Under the pieces are notes generated by a model. The model was not told the origin of the DNA and made no database searches. It was given only the letters and a program-made list of their open reading frames with translations. DNA of 64,000 bases from an uncultured Pelagibacteraceae bacterium (lineage in GTDB: Bacteria; Pseudomonadota; Alphaproteobacteria; Pelagibacterales; Pelagibacteraceae), in the NCBI GenBank assembly GCA_902536765.1, contig CACAYM010000001.1:62001-126000 (forward strand), in the 5' to 3' direction. Positions 1 to 7,801 of the stretch are shown piece after piece (position 1 is the first letter of the stretch; every line of letters begins with the position of its first letter). The translations under genes were made by a program, and so were the position numbers.

Positions 1-1244
1 GAAATTGTTGTTGCAATTGGGATTATAATAAATCCTATATCTGAAAAAAAATATAGACTTATGCCAATATTTATTATGACTGAATAAAACGAATAAACAA
101 ATGGTGTTCTAGTATTGTGTCTTGCAAAAATAAAACTTGAGAAAACTTTAATCAGTACAAAAGCTGGTAATCCCAATGCAAAATAAAATAACGCACTAGC
201 AGAATTTTTTACACTTAAAGTATCAAAAGAACCATACCCAAAAAGTGCTGAGGTGATTTGCTCAGATGCAATTAAAAGTGCAAATGTTGCCGGCAAACAC
301 AAAAATAAGCTTAATTCTAACGACTTATTTTGAATAAAATTTATTTTTTTTTTATTTTTTTGCTCAACATACTTGCTCAGATTGGGAAGCAATACTGTTC
401 CAATTGCAATTCCTGCTATAGCTAGATTTATTTGATATATTCTATCTGCATAATAGAGGTATGAAACTGCGCTTGCTTGAAAAGACGCTATAATTGTTCC
501 TACTAAAATATTTATCTGTGTAACACCAGAAGAAAATATGCTGGGTATCAACTTTTTAAAAAAAAATTTTAAATTTTTATCGAGTATTATTTTAAAATAA
601 AATTTTGGAAAAAAATATTTTCTTGTAAAAAAAATTAGAAAAATAAGTTGAACGAAACCAGCTATAGTTACAGCATAAGATAAATAGAAAACTAAAGAGT
701 CATTTGCGTAATTTGCAAATAGTAAAGTTAAAATTAAAAATAAATTTAAAATTATTGGTGCTGCAGACGCAATAGCAAATTTATTCTTTGAATTTAGTAT
801 TGCCCCAAAAAAAGACGATAAGCTTATAAATAAAAGAAATGGAAAAGTAATCCTGGTTAGATTAATAGTTAGTTCTAACTTCTCAGTATCTTCTGTAAAT
901 CCGGGAGCTATTAAAAAAACAAATATTGGCATAAAAATTTCTATGATCACTAAGATAAATAGAAGAATTAAAGTTAAAGAATTAAATATATTGTTGGCAA
1001 ACTTTTTTGCTTTCTCTTCTCCTTTATCAGACTCAGTCACATAACTTGGTACGAATGCCGAATTAAATGTTCCTTCAGAAAAAAGCCTTCTAAAAGTGTT
1101 TGGGATCCTAAAAGCAACGAAGAAGGCATCTGCTATTGGCCCTGAACCCAAAAATATTGCAATTAAAACGTCTCTTACATATCCCAGAATTCTGCTTATG
1201 ATAACAAAGAAACTGTATGTGCTTGTTGACTTAATCAAATTCAT
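1..1244 (-). CDS. murJ: Lipid II flippase MurJ (MviN), C-terminus cut by window edge
   Basis: This frame stays open from an ATG at 1244 down to base 1, giving 414 residues. MurJ proteins are usually about 510 aa, so roughly the last 100 residues lie outside the window. The N-terminus (residues about 10-60) has the family pattern: ILGYVRDVLIA, then GSGPIADAFFVAFRIPNTFRR and FAEGTFNSAFVP-like text (here LFSEGTFNSAFVPSY). The rest is a series of long hydrophobic segments. MurJ flips lipid II across the inner membrane for peptidoglycan synthesis. It diverges from the malic enzyme gene across 53 bp. The family assignment is secure. Confidence 0.93.
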   Translation of the reverse strand, partial: MNLIKSTSTYSFFVIISRILGYVRDVLIAIFLGSGPIADAFFVAFRIPNTFRRLFSEGTFNSAFVPSYVTESDKGEEKAKKFANNIFNSLTLILLFILVIIEIFMPIFVFLIAPGFTEDTEKLELTINLTRITFPFLLFISLSSFFGAILNSKNKFAIASAAPIILNLFLILTLLFANYANDSLVFYLSYAVTIAGFVQLIFLIFFTRKYFFPKFYFKIILDKNLKFFFKKLIPSIFSSGVTQINILVGTIIASFQASAVSYLYYADRIYQINLAIAGIAIGTVLLPNLSKYVEQKNKKKINFIQNKSLELSLFLCLPATFALLIASEQITSALFGYGSFDTLSVKNSASALFYFALGLPAFVLIKVFSSFIFARHNTRTPFVYSFYSVIINIGISLYFFSDIGFIIIPIATTI

Positions 1245-1297
1245 AAATCATATTAGTCTTATAAATTAGTTCTATTTTTATATCTATTTAATAAAAA

Positions 1298-3586
1298 ATG
1301 AAAAAAAATAAAATTGAACATTACTCTGATAAAGAAGCTCTGGATTTCCATCATAATAAAAAATCTGGCAAGATTGAGATTATATCATCTAAACCAATGA
1401 CTACAAAAAGGGATCTTGCTTTAGCATATTCTCCAGGTGTGGCGGCACCTGTAAAAGCAATTTCAAAAAATCCTGAAGCTGCATATGATTATACTAGTAA
1501 AGGTAATCTGGTAGCTGTAATAAGCAATGGTTCTGCAATCTTGGGCATGGGAAATCTTGGAGCACTTGCATCAAAACCAGTTATGGAGGGCAAAGCAGTT
1601 TTATTTAAACGGTTTGCTGATATTAATTCAATAGACATAGAAATTGATTCATCTGATCCAGAGGAAATAATAAAAAGCATTAAAACTATATCTGGAAGCT
1701 TTGGAGGAATAAATTTAGAAGATATTGCTGCCCCTGATTGTTTTATTATTGAGGAAAAATTAAAAAAAATACTTGATATCCCTGTATTCCACGATGATCA
1801 GCATGGAACTGCAATAATTACAACTGCAGCATTAATAAATGCTTTAGATATTTCCAAAAAATCAATTAAGAAAATAAAAGTTGTTATTAATGGAGCCGGT
1901 GCATCTGCTATTGCGTGTACAAATTTATTAAAAAAAACAGGAGTGCCATCTAAAAATATTATAATGTTAGATAGTAAGGGCGTTATTTACAAAGGTAGAG
2001 ATAATTTAAATCAGTGGAAAATTTCTCATGCTGCTGATACGAAAAAAAGAACACTTGCAGATGCAATTGTAGGAGCTGATGTTTTTTTAGGTTTATCCTC
2101 AAAGAGCATACTATCAAAAAAAATGGTAAGCAAGATGTCCAAAAATCCAATCATATTTGCATGTGCAAATCCTGATCCAGAGATAACGCCAGAGGAAGTG
2201 GAAGAAGTTAGAAAAGATGCTATTATTGCAACTGGCAGATCTGATTATCCAAATCAAGTAAATAATTTAATAGGATTTCCTTATATATTCAGAGGTGCGC
2301 TTGATGTAAGAGCAAAAACTATAAACGAAGAAATGAAAATAGCTGCAGCCAATGCTATAGCATCATTAGCTAGGGAAAGAGTGCCTGATGAGGTCGTTGC
2401 TGCTATGGGAGGAGATAGACCATCTTATGGTAAAGACTATATCATACCCTCAACTTTTGACCCAAGACTAATTAGCGTTATTCCTGTTGCTGTAGCTAAA
2501 GCAGCAATAAAAACTGGAGTAGCTAGAAAAAAGATCGAAAACTTTGAAATATATTCTGAACAACTTAAACAAAGACTAGATCCATCTGTAACAATCATGC
2601 AAGGTATTAATAATCAAATTAAAAAAAATCAAAAAAGAGTAGTTTTTGCAGACGGTGAAGATGAAGAAACATTAAAAGCAGCAATTGCTTTTAAAAAAAG
2701 TGGTTTGGGTATACCTATAATTGTGGCTAAAGAAGAAATAATTAAAAAAAAATTAAAAGAGATTGGATATAGCGAAAATTTAGATATTGAAATTATAAAC
2801 TCAACAAATAAAACCTTGCGTGAAAAATATGTTAAATATTTATTTGAAAAATTACACAGAAAAGAAGGGCTTCTAGAAAGAGATTGCAATAAGTTAGTAA
2901 GAAATGATAGGGTAATTTGGTCATCTTGTATGGTTGAATGTGGTGATGCAGATGCAATGGTCACTGGCAACACTAGAAGATATTCATCATCTCTTAAAAA
3001 AGTTATAAAAGTAGTTGATGCCAGACCTGGTGAAATAATGTTTGGTTTAAACATGATTGTAAATAAAGGCAAAACTGTTTTCATTGCTGATACCACAGTT
3101 CATGAGTACCCAACTTCAAAACAAATGGCTGATATAGCAATTTCTGCTTCGAGGGTAGTAAGATTATTTGGATTTGATCCTAAGGTTGCATTTCTATCTC
3201 ACTCTACTTTCGGACAACCTATCACGAGTAGAACAAAGCATATAAGAGACGCTGTAGACATATTGAAATCGATGAAAGTGGATTTTAAATTTGACGGGGA
3301 CATGCAGCCAGACGTAGCATTGAGTGAGGAATATAGAGATTTATACCCATTTTCAGAGATAGTAGGAAAAGCGAATGTATTAGTTATGCCAGGGCAACAC
3401 AGTGCAGCCATAGCTTACAAAATAATGAAAACACTCGGTGGAGCTAAAGTCATAGGCCCACTATTAATTGGTCTAGGTAGAGCAATAGAAATTGTGCCTT
3501 TAAGGTCCTCTACTTCAGAAATATTGAACCTTGCTTCTGTTGCAGCTTATTCAGCTGGCGTAATCAATTACGGAAAAGTCAACTAA
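1298..3586 (+). CDS. maeB: NADP-dependent malic enzyme with C-terminal phosphotransacetylase-like domain
   Basis: At 762 aa this has the length of the long MaeB-type malic enzymes, which convert malate to pyruvate and CO2 with NADP. The malic domain shows SPGVAAP (45-51) and HDDQHGT (165-171). A Rossmann segment with INGAGASAIA lies near 198. From about residue 435 the protein becomes a phosphate acetyltransferase-like domain (FADGEDEETLKAAIAF, then MPGQHSAAIAYK near 705). In studied homologues this domain is regulatory, binding acetyl-CoA, rather than a working transacetylase. The start ATG follows an A-rich leader with no clear Shine-Dalgarno. It could supply pyruvate and NADPH from malate made elsewhere in this window. 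Confidence 0.95.
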   Translation: MKKNKIEHYSDKEALDFHHNKKSGKIEIISSKPMTTKRDLALAYSPGVAAPVKAISKNPEAAYDYTSKGNLVAVISNGSAILGMGNLGALASKPVMEGKAVLFKRFADINSIDIEIDSSDPEEIIKSIKTISGSFGGINLEDIAAPDCFIIEEKLKKILDIPVFHDDQHGTAIITTAALINALDISKKSIKKIKVVINGAGASAIACTNLLKKTGVPSKNIIMLDSKGVIYKGRDNLNQWKISHAADTKKRTLADAIVGADVFLGLSSKSILSKKMVSKMSKNPIIFACANPDPEITPEEVEEVRKDAIIATGRSDYPNQVNNLIGFPYIFRGALDVRAKTINEEMKIAAANAIASLARERVPDEVVAAMGGDRPSYGKDYIIPSTFDPRLISVIPVAVAKAAIKTGVARKKIENFEIYSEQLKQRLDPSVTIMQGINNQIKKNQKRVVFADGEDEETLKAAIAFKKSGLGIPIIVAKEEIIKKKLKEIGYSENLDIEIINSTNKTLREKYVKYLFEKLHRKEGLLERDCNKLVRNDRVIWSSCMVECGDADAMVTGNTRRYSSSLKKVIKVVDARPGEIMFGLNMIVNKGKTVFIADTTVHEYPTSKQMADIAISASRVVRLFGFDPKVAFLSHSTFGQPITSRTKHIRDAVDILKSMKVDFKFDGDMQPDVALSEEYRDLYPFSEIVGKANVLVMPGQHSAAIAYKIMKTLGGAKVIGPLLIGLGRAIEIVPLRSSTSEILNLASVAAYSAGVINYGKVN

Positions 3587-3591
3587 GTAAA

Positions 3592-3885
3592 ATGTTAACT
3601 GAAATTCTTCTATTATTAATTTTATATTTCGTTTTTCTTTGGTCAAGAGCATGGATAACATATTTTAATAATATGGATAAGAGATTTGGCAGTTCAGTTT
3701 GGAGATGGAGCTATGATTATCCTGTAAAAGGAAAAAGGGATATATCTATTTTGGATGATAAAGATTTTGTTTTACTTAGGAGGAAAAGAAATAGGGCTGT
3801 AACGATAATGTATTCAATTGTTTTTTTTAGTTTTATAATTTTAATGTCTTTTGTTAGTCAAATTTTATTATTCATTTTGACTTAA
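3592..3885 (+). CDS. Small two-helix membrane protein, unknown function
   Basis: I do not recognise this 97-aa protein. It has one hydrophobic helix at about residues 3-20 and another at about 72-96. Between them is a polar stretch rich in Arg, Lys and Asp, including RFGSSVWRWSYDYP and RRKRNR. That suggests a hairpin membrane protein with a charged cytoplasmic loop. It starts 5 nt after the maeB stop, so it is probably co-transcribed. Its end overlaps the stop of the convergent BON lipoprotein by 4 nt. It has a good ORF and sensible composition but no family assignment. Confidence 0.7.
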   Translation: MLTEILLLLILYFVFLWSRAWITYFNNMDKRFGSSVWRWSYDYPVKGKRDISILDDKDFVLLRRKRNRAVTIMYSIVFFSFIILMSFVSQILLFILT

Positions 3886-4475
3886 TTCTTTTGGATTCTT
3901 AAATCTTCAACGAGTAAGATACTGGCTATTACTCTTTTAACATCAGGTATAGTTTTGCCTTCATTAATAACCTCTTCTTGTTCCTCTTTAGACTGTGCAA
4001 TTCCATAAATATATATCTTCTTTTTATATGTATCGATATTATAATTTGTCGATTTAATTTTTTTATTTAAAACTAATGCTGTTCTTAATTGGGATGTAAT
4101 TAAAAGGTCTGTTGCGGATTGCTTGAAATTAAATTCTTCTTTAATAATTAAATTATTTCTTACAGACCTTACACCTTTGGTTTCCCAAGCCATTTTAGTA
4201 ATTTTTAATTTTTCCTCTGGGTCGTCAACTTTTCCAGTTATGAATATTCTTCCATCCAAAACTTTCGAATTTATTGATAGTAGATATTTTTTATCTTCAA
4301 GAAGCAATCTAGCGGTTAAATTTTTTTGCATTAAATTATCATCAATTTGAGTGCCAAGAGACCTTGGATCAATTGCTACACTTACTCCAGTACCGAATAA
4401 TCCCTGTGAAGATGTTCCCACACATCCACTTAGCATAAATAGAAATAATGCTAATAATATGAATTTATTTTTCAT
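3882..4475 (-). CDS. BON-domain outer-membrane lipoprotein (DolP/YraP-like)
   Basis: This 197-aa protein begins with a lipoprotein signal, and the lipobox LSGC places the acylated Cys at residue 18. Two BON-type repeats follow (about 50-115 and 125-190), with the pattern 'NSKVLDGRIFITGKVDDPEEKLKI' cut into strand-helix units and 'IYIYGIAQSKEEQEEV'. BON lipoproteins of the DolP/YraP type support outer-membrane integrity. The ATG overlaps the end of rsmI by 11 nt, so the two are translated from one message. In gammaproteobacteria dolP also sits in the rsmI-lpoA neighbourhood, which supports the assignment. An exact orthologue name is not certain. Confidence 0.85.
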   Translation of the reverse strand: MKNKFILLALFLFMLSGCVGTSSQGLFGTGVSVAIDPRSLGTQIDDNLMQKNLTARLLLEDKKYLLSINSKVLDGRIFITGKVDDPEEKLKITKMAWETKGVRSVRNNLIIKEEFNFKQSATDLLITSQLRTALVLNKKIKSTNYNIDTYKKKIYIYGIAQSKEEQEEVINEGKTIPDVKRVIASILLVEDLRIQKN

Positions 4476-5331
4476 TTTTTATTTGTAAAAAATAATTATA
4501 AATTTTTTTTTTTGATATATTTTTATTTTTTTTTATTTCTCTTACAATATCTTTAATACTTAATTTTTTCATAAGTTTTCTAACTAATTGTTTATCACTT
4601 TCAGCTAATTTGTCGCCTGATTCGATTTTAATTTTATGAGAAAGTACTAAAGTAATTTCTCCACGAAGCTCAGTATTAAAATCTCGAATTTCTGAAACTT
4701 TCAGTCTAAAATGTTGTTCATGCATTTTGGTTAACTCTTTACAAATTAACAATTTTCTATCCAAAAAGTATTTTTCTAGGTATTTAGAGTATTTTTTAAA
4801 TTTTTTAGCAGAAATAAAAAAAACTATTGTAAAATTTAATTTTGATAAAATTTCTAAATCTTTTTTTATATCTCTATTTTTCTCCGGGAAAAAACCGTAA
4901 AAAACAAACTTTTCTGAAAATCCACTTATTGAAACAGCAGAAATAACAGATGAGGGCCCCGGTATAGAAAAAATATTTATTTCTCTTTCAATACACTCGT
5001 TTATTAAAACGGAGCCAGGATCTGATATACACGGTGTTCCAGCATCAGAAATTAATGATACTATTTTTTTATTTTCTAAGATTTGCATTACTTTACTCAA
5101 GCTTCGCTTTTCATTAAATTTGTGATATGCAAGAAGCCTCTTATTTTTAATATTGTACTTATCTAATAGCTTTTTGGAAACTCTAGTATCTTCACATAAT
5201 ATCAATTCTGAACTTTTAATAATTTCAATAGCATTCAAAGTTATATCCATCAAATTACCTATTGGGGTGGAAACCACATATAAACCACTTTTATAGTTTA
5301 ATATTTTTTTTTGATCTAATGGAATCATCAA
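4465..5331 (-). CDS. rsmI: 16S rRNA (cytidine1402-2'-O)-methyltransferase RsmI
   Basis: At 288 aa it has the family length. RsmI uses SAM to 2'-O-methylate C1402 in the decoding centre of 16S rRNA. Visible motifs are GLYVVSTPIGNLMDIT (about 16-31), LCEDTRVSKKLL (about 45-56) and SLISDAGTPCISDPG (about 92-106), followed by SIPGPSSV. These are the tetrapyrrole-methylase-fold hallmarks of the family. Two consecutive ATG codons begin the frame, so the start could be either. It is divergent from the LpoA-like gene with 28 bp between starts, and its last 11 nt overlap the BON lipoprotein start. Confidence 0.96.
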   Translation of the reverse strand: MMIPLDQKKILNYKSGLYVVSTPIGNLMDITLNAIEIIKSSELILCEDTRVSKKLLDKYNIKNKRLLAYHKFNEKRSLSKVMQILENKKIVSLISDAGTPCISDPGSVLINECIEREINIFSIPGPSSVISAVSISGFSEKFVFYGFFPEKNRDIKKDLEILSKLNFTIVFFISAKKFKKYSKYLEKYFLDRKLLICKELTKMHEQHFRLKVSEIRDFNTELRGEITLVLSHKIKIESGDKLAESDKQLVRKLMKKLSIKDIVREIKKNKNISKKKIYNYFLQIKNEK

Positions 5332-5359
5332 TGAATATAATTATAATAAAGATTTATAA

Positions 5360-6508
5360 ATGAAAGCAGATATTAGATATTTTTTGATAGTAGTTATTTT
5401 GGCTACATTCCCTAAAACTACTTACGGAGATAGTCAAATTAAAATTGGATTATTAGCACCCTTCTCAGGTGAATTTCAAAGTGTTGGAAAGTCGGTCTTC
5501 AATTCAGCTAGAATAGCAGTTGATAAAATAAATAATGAGAACTTCATTATTTTGCCTAGAGACACTAAGGGCAACAATTTAGAAACCTTAAAACAAGTTG
5601 AGAGTTTATACATACAAGGAGTGAGAATTTTTATTGGCCCAGTTTTTAACAAGAATTTAAAAGGACTTGAAAAATTTAAAGATGCACAATTTTTGTCATT
5701 GACGAACAAAATATTAAATAATCCTGAAAATGTTATTAGCGCAGGGATCAATGCTAAATCACAATTCAATGCAATTAAAAAATACCAGGAATTAAAAAAT
5801 TTAAAAAAAACACTTATCTTAATACCAAAAAAGGATTACAAAGAAGAAATAGAGAGAGCAATCAAAGATTCTAAATTTAAAGCAAAGAAAGTTTTTTATT
5901 ATGATACTGAACCTACAAAATTAACAAAACAAATTGAAAAAGTTACAAAATATAATATTAGAAAACAGAATTTAGAAGATGAAATTAAACGTTTAGAAAA
6001 TTCGAATGAAGCTAACAAAGAAAAAAAAATAGAAAATTTAAAGAAAAGAGATACACTTGGAAAAATTAGTTACGACTCTGTTGTAATTGCAGATTTTGAT
6101 GAAAGTTTAAAAAGTGTAACTACCTCACTTCTATATACTGATGTGTCCCCAAAAAAAGTAAGTTTTATCTCACTTAATCAATGGTTTGATAAAACTTTGT
6201 TTAAAGAGACTGCTTCACAACCAATTAGTTTTCCTTCCGTGAACAAAGAAAATTTTGATGAGTTCAGAAATAAATACAAAGAATTATACGACTACAATCC
6301 AAATCAACTTTCACTTATTACCTATGATTTAGTGGGTTTGTTATATTATCTTCTTATTCAAAACGATTTTGAGATAAACGAAGATTTTTTTAAAAGAGAG
6401 AGTAAATTTAAGGGGATATCAGGTGTATTTGTAATTAAGAATAAAGAAATAAATCACGAGTTAAACTTTTATAGTGTTCAAAAAGATACTTTTATAAAAA
6501 TTTTTTAA
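5360..6508 (+). CDS. Penicillin-binding protein activator LpoA/LppC-like periplasmic protein
   Basis: This 382-aa protein starts with a Sec signal peptide (about 1-23, ending TYG). It continues as a type I periplasmic-binding-protein fold: IKIGLLAPFSGEFQSVGKSV, then NFIILPRDTKGN and VRIFIGPVFNKNL. A Lys/Glu-rich segment at about 190-225 may be coiled coil. Its place divergent from rsmI matches the lpoA (yraM) position in other proteobacteria, where LpoA activates PBP1A. No lipobox Cys is seen at the cleavage site, so unlike E. coli LpoA it may not be lipidated. Its 3' end overlaps the convergent rdgB by 17 nt. Confidence 0.82.
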   Translation: MKADIRYFLIVVILATFPKTTYGDSQIKIGLLAPFSGEFQSVGKSVFNSARIAVDKINNENFIILPRDTKGNNLETLKQVESLYIQGVRIFIGPVFNKNLKGLEKFKDAQFLSLTNKILNNPENVISAGINAKSQFNAIKKYQELKNLKKTLILIPKKDYKEEIERAIKDSKFKAKKVFYYDTEPTKLTKQIEKVTKYNIRKQNLEDEIKRLENSNEANKEKKIENLKKRDTLGKISYDSVVIADFDESLKSVTTSLLYTDVSPKKVSFISLNQWFDKTLFKETASQPISFPSVNKENFDEFRNKYKELYDYNPNQLSLITYDLVGLLYYLLIQNDFEINEDFFKRESKFKGISGVFVIKNKEINHELNFYSVQKDTFIKIF

Positions 6509-7127
6509 TTTTTTTAAATGCTTTAGCTCTATGGTCAATTTTAAATTTTTTTATAAATTTCATTTGCCCAAATGTGATTTTTTTTCCCTTAGGTATAAAT
6601 ATTGGATCATAACCAAAACCATTTTTTCCTTTTTTTTTACTCGATATTTTTCCCTCAACTACACCTATTGAATGAATTTTTTTTATATTAGGTCCAAAAA
6701 TAGTTAGAGCACAAACAAATCTTGCTTTGATTGTTTTCTTCCGCCAATTCTTGTCAACCTTATTTAATTCTCTGAATACTCTTTTAATTGCTAAATCAAA
6801 ATTATTTTTTTTTCCTCCCCATCTTGCTGAAAAGATACCTGGTTTTTTATTTAATTTATCAACTTCAAGTCCAGAGTCATCTGCTAAGCAAATTTTATTA
6901 GTTTTTTTTGAAAAATATTTTGATTTTATATAAGAATTTTCCAAAAAAGTTTTGCCAGTTTCTTTTGGGCTTTTGAATTTATAGTCAATAATTGATTGAA
7001 CTTTTATGTTTCTTGGTAATAAATGTTTGATTTCCCTTACTTTTCCAGCATTATTTGAGCCTATTAACAATTCCTTAATTTTTTTTTTTTTCACCTGGAA
7101 ATTTTTTGTTTTCTCACCATATAGCAT
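6492..7127 (-). CDS. rdgB: XTP/dITP diphosphatase RdgB (HAM1 family)
   Basis: The family's N-terminal motif LLIGSNNAGKVREI is present (about 20-33), followed by LADDSGLEVDKLNKKPGIFSARW (about 80-101) in short matches and NGFGYDPIFIPKG (about 170-182). RdgB removes non-canonical purine nucleoside triphosphates such as dITP and XTP. The 211-aa frame carries about 16 extra residues before the first conserved strand. That segment coincides with a heat-shock-like promoter for the divergent grpE, whose start lies 3 nt away. The real start may therefore be further inside, at a non-ATG codon; I keep the ATG for lack of a better one. Confidence 0.93.
   Translation of the reverse strand: MLYGEKTKNFQVKKKKIKELLIGSNNAGKVREIKHLLPRNIKVQSIIDYKFKSPKETGKTFLENSYIKSKYFSKKTNKICLADDSGLEVDKLNKKPGIFSARWGGKKNNFDLAIKRVFRELNKVDKNWRKKTIKARFVCALTIFGPNIKKIHSIGVVEGKISSKKKGKNGFGYDPIFIPKGKKITFGQMKFIKKFKIDHRAKAFKKIKKFL
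7095..7122 (+). promoter_or_regulatory. RpoH (sigma-32)-like promoter of grpE
   Basis: A -35 CTGGAA (7095-7100) is followed after 14 nt by CACCATAT (7115-7122). The sigma-32 consensus is CTTGAA-N13-15-CCCCATNT, so the -35 has one mismatch and the -10 matches at seven of eight positions. Only 8 nt separate the -10 from the grpE ATG at 7131, so the transcript would be nearly leaderless. The distance from the first C of the -35 to the A of ATNT is 24 nt, the same as for dnaK and hslV. Confidence 0.6.
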
Positions 7128-7130
7128 TGT

Positions 7131-7748
7131 ATGGAAAAAAAAAATATTAATATAGACGAAGAGAATAAGTCAAATAATGAAAATAAAGATTTGGCTGAAG
7201 AGGCTATTAAAGAAGATGACAAAAAAGAGCTAGCGCCAGAGGATAAAATAAAAGAATTAGAAGACAAATTAACTAGAACTTTTGCAGAAATGGAAAATCA
7301 AAGGCGTAGGTATGAAAAAGAAAAAGAAGATGCATTTGAGTATGGTGGTTTTGCTTTTGCAAAAGAGGCACTTAATTTATTAGATAACTTAGATAGATCT
7401 AAAATTTCATTAGAAAATGACGAAAAATTAAAAAAGTCTGAGACTTTAGAAAAAATTTTTGAACACCTGAATATTATAAAAAAAGATATGGTTTCGATTT
7501 TTAAGAAAAATAGTATTGAACAAATCGAAACAGTAAATAAAAAATTGGATCCTAATTATCATCAAGCTATGATGGAGGTTGAAGATAACGCTAAAGAACC
7601 AGGTACTATAGTTCAAGAAATTCAAACGGGATTTATGATGAAAGATAGGCTTTTAAGGCCAGCCTTAGTTGTAGTTTCAAAAAAACCAACTAATTCAGAA
7701 AAAAAAGATGAAATTGATAAAAATGATAAGAAAAAGGAGAAAAATTAA
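7131..7748 (+). CDS. grpE: Nucleotide exchange factor GrpE
   Basis: GrpE is the nucleotide exchange factor of DnaK, releasing ADP to reset the chaperone cycle. The 205-aa protein has the standard plan: an acidic disordered N-terminus (1-40) and a long coiled-coil helix (about 40-80, with LTRTFAEMENQRRRYEKE). The C-terminal beta domain carries the signature DPNYHQAMMEV (about 140-150) and the ending GFMMKDRLLRPALVVVS. A charged KKxE-rich tail of about 20 residues follows. It heads grpE-dnaK-dnaJ and starts 8 nt after a sigma-32-like -10 element. Confidence 0.97.
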   Translation: MEKKNINIDEENKSNNENKDLAEEAIKEDDKKELAPEDKIKELEDKLTRTFAEMENQRRRYEKEKEDAFEYGGFAFAKEALNLLDNLDRSKISLENDEKLKKSETLEKIFEHLNIIKKDMVSIFKKNSIEQIETVNKKLDPNYHQAMMEVEDNAKEPGTIVQEIQTGFMMKDRLLRPALVVVSKKPTNSEKKDEIDKNDKKKEKN

Positions 7749-7759
7749 GCAAAAATATG

Positions 7760-7790
7760 CTTGTAGACGTGAAAATAGCACTTATATGAG
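7760..7790 (+). promoter_or_regulatory. RpoH (sigma-32)-like promoter of dnaK
   Basis: CTTG at 7760-7763 is followed by exactly 17 nt and then CTTATATGAG (7781-7790). This matches the alphaproteobacterial RpoH pattern CTTG-N17-CYTATNTNNG at every defined position. It lies in the 53-nt grpE-dnaK gap. The dnaK ATG is 14 nt beyond the ATNT core and has no obvious Shine-Dalgarno, so the leader would be about 6-9 nt. The promoter would allow dnaK to be induced separately from grpE. Confidence 0.7.
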
Positions 7791-7801
7791 ATCTTAACAA
7801 T

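Noticed and set aside
1245-1297. Riboswitch upstream of maeB or other metabolic genes
   Set aside because: The intergenic gaps are too short and lack conserved aptamer motifs; the largest leaders (17763-18009, 33528-33811) show no recognisable fold.
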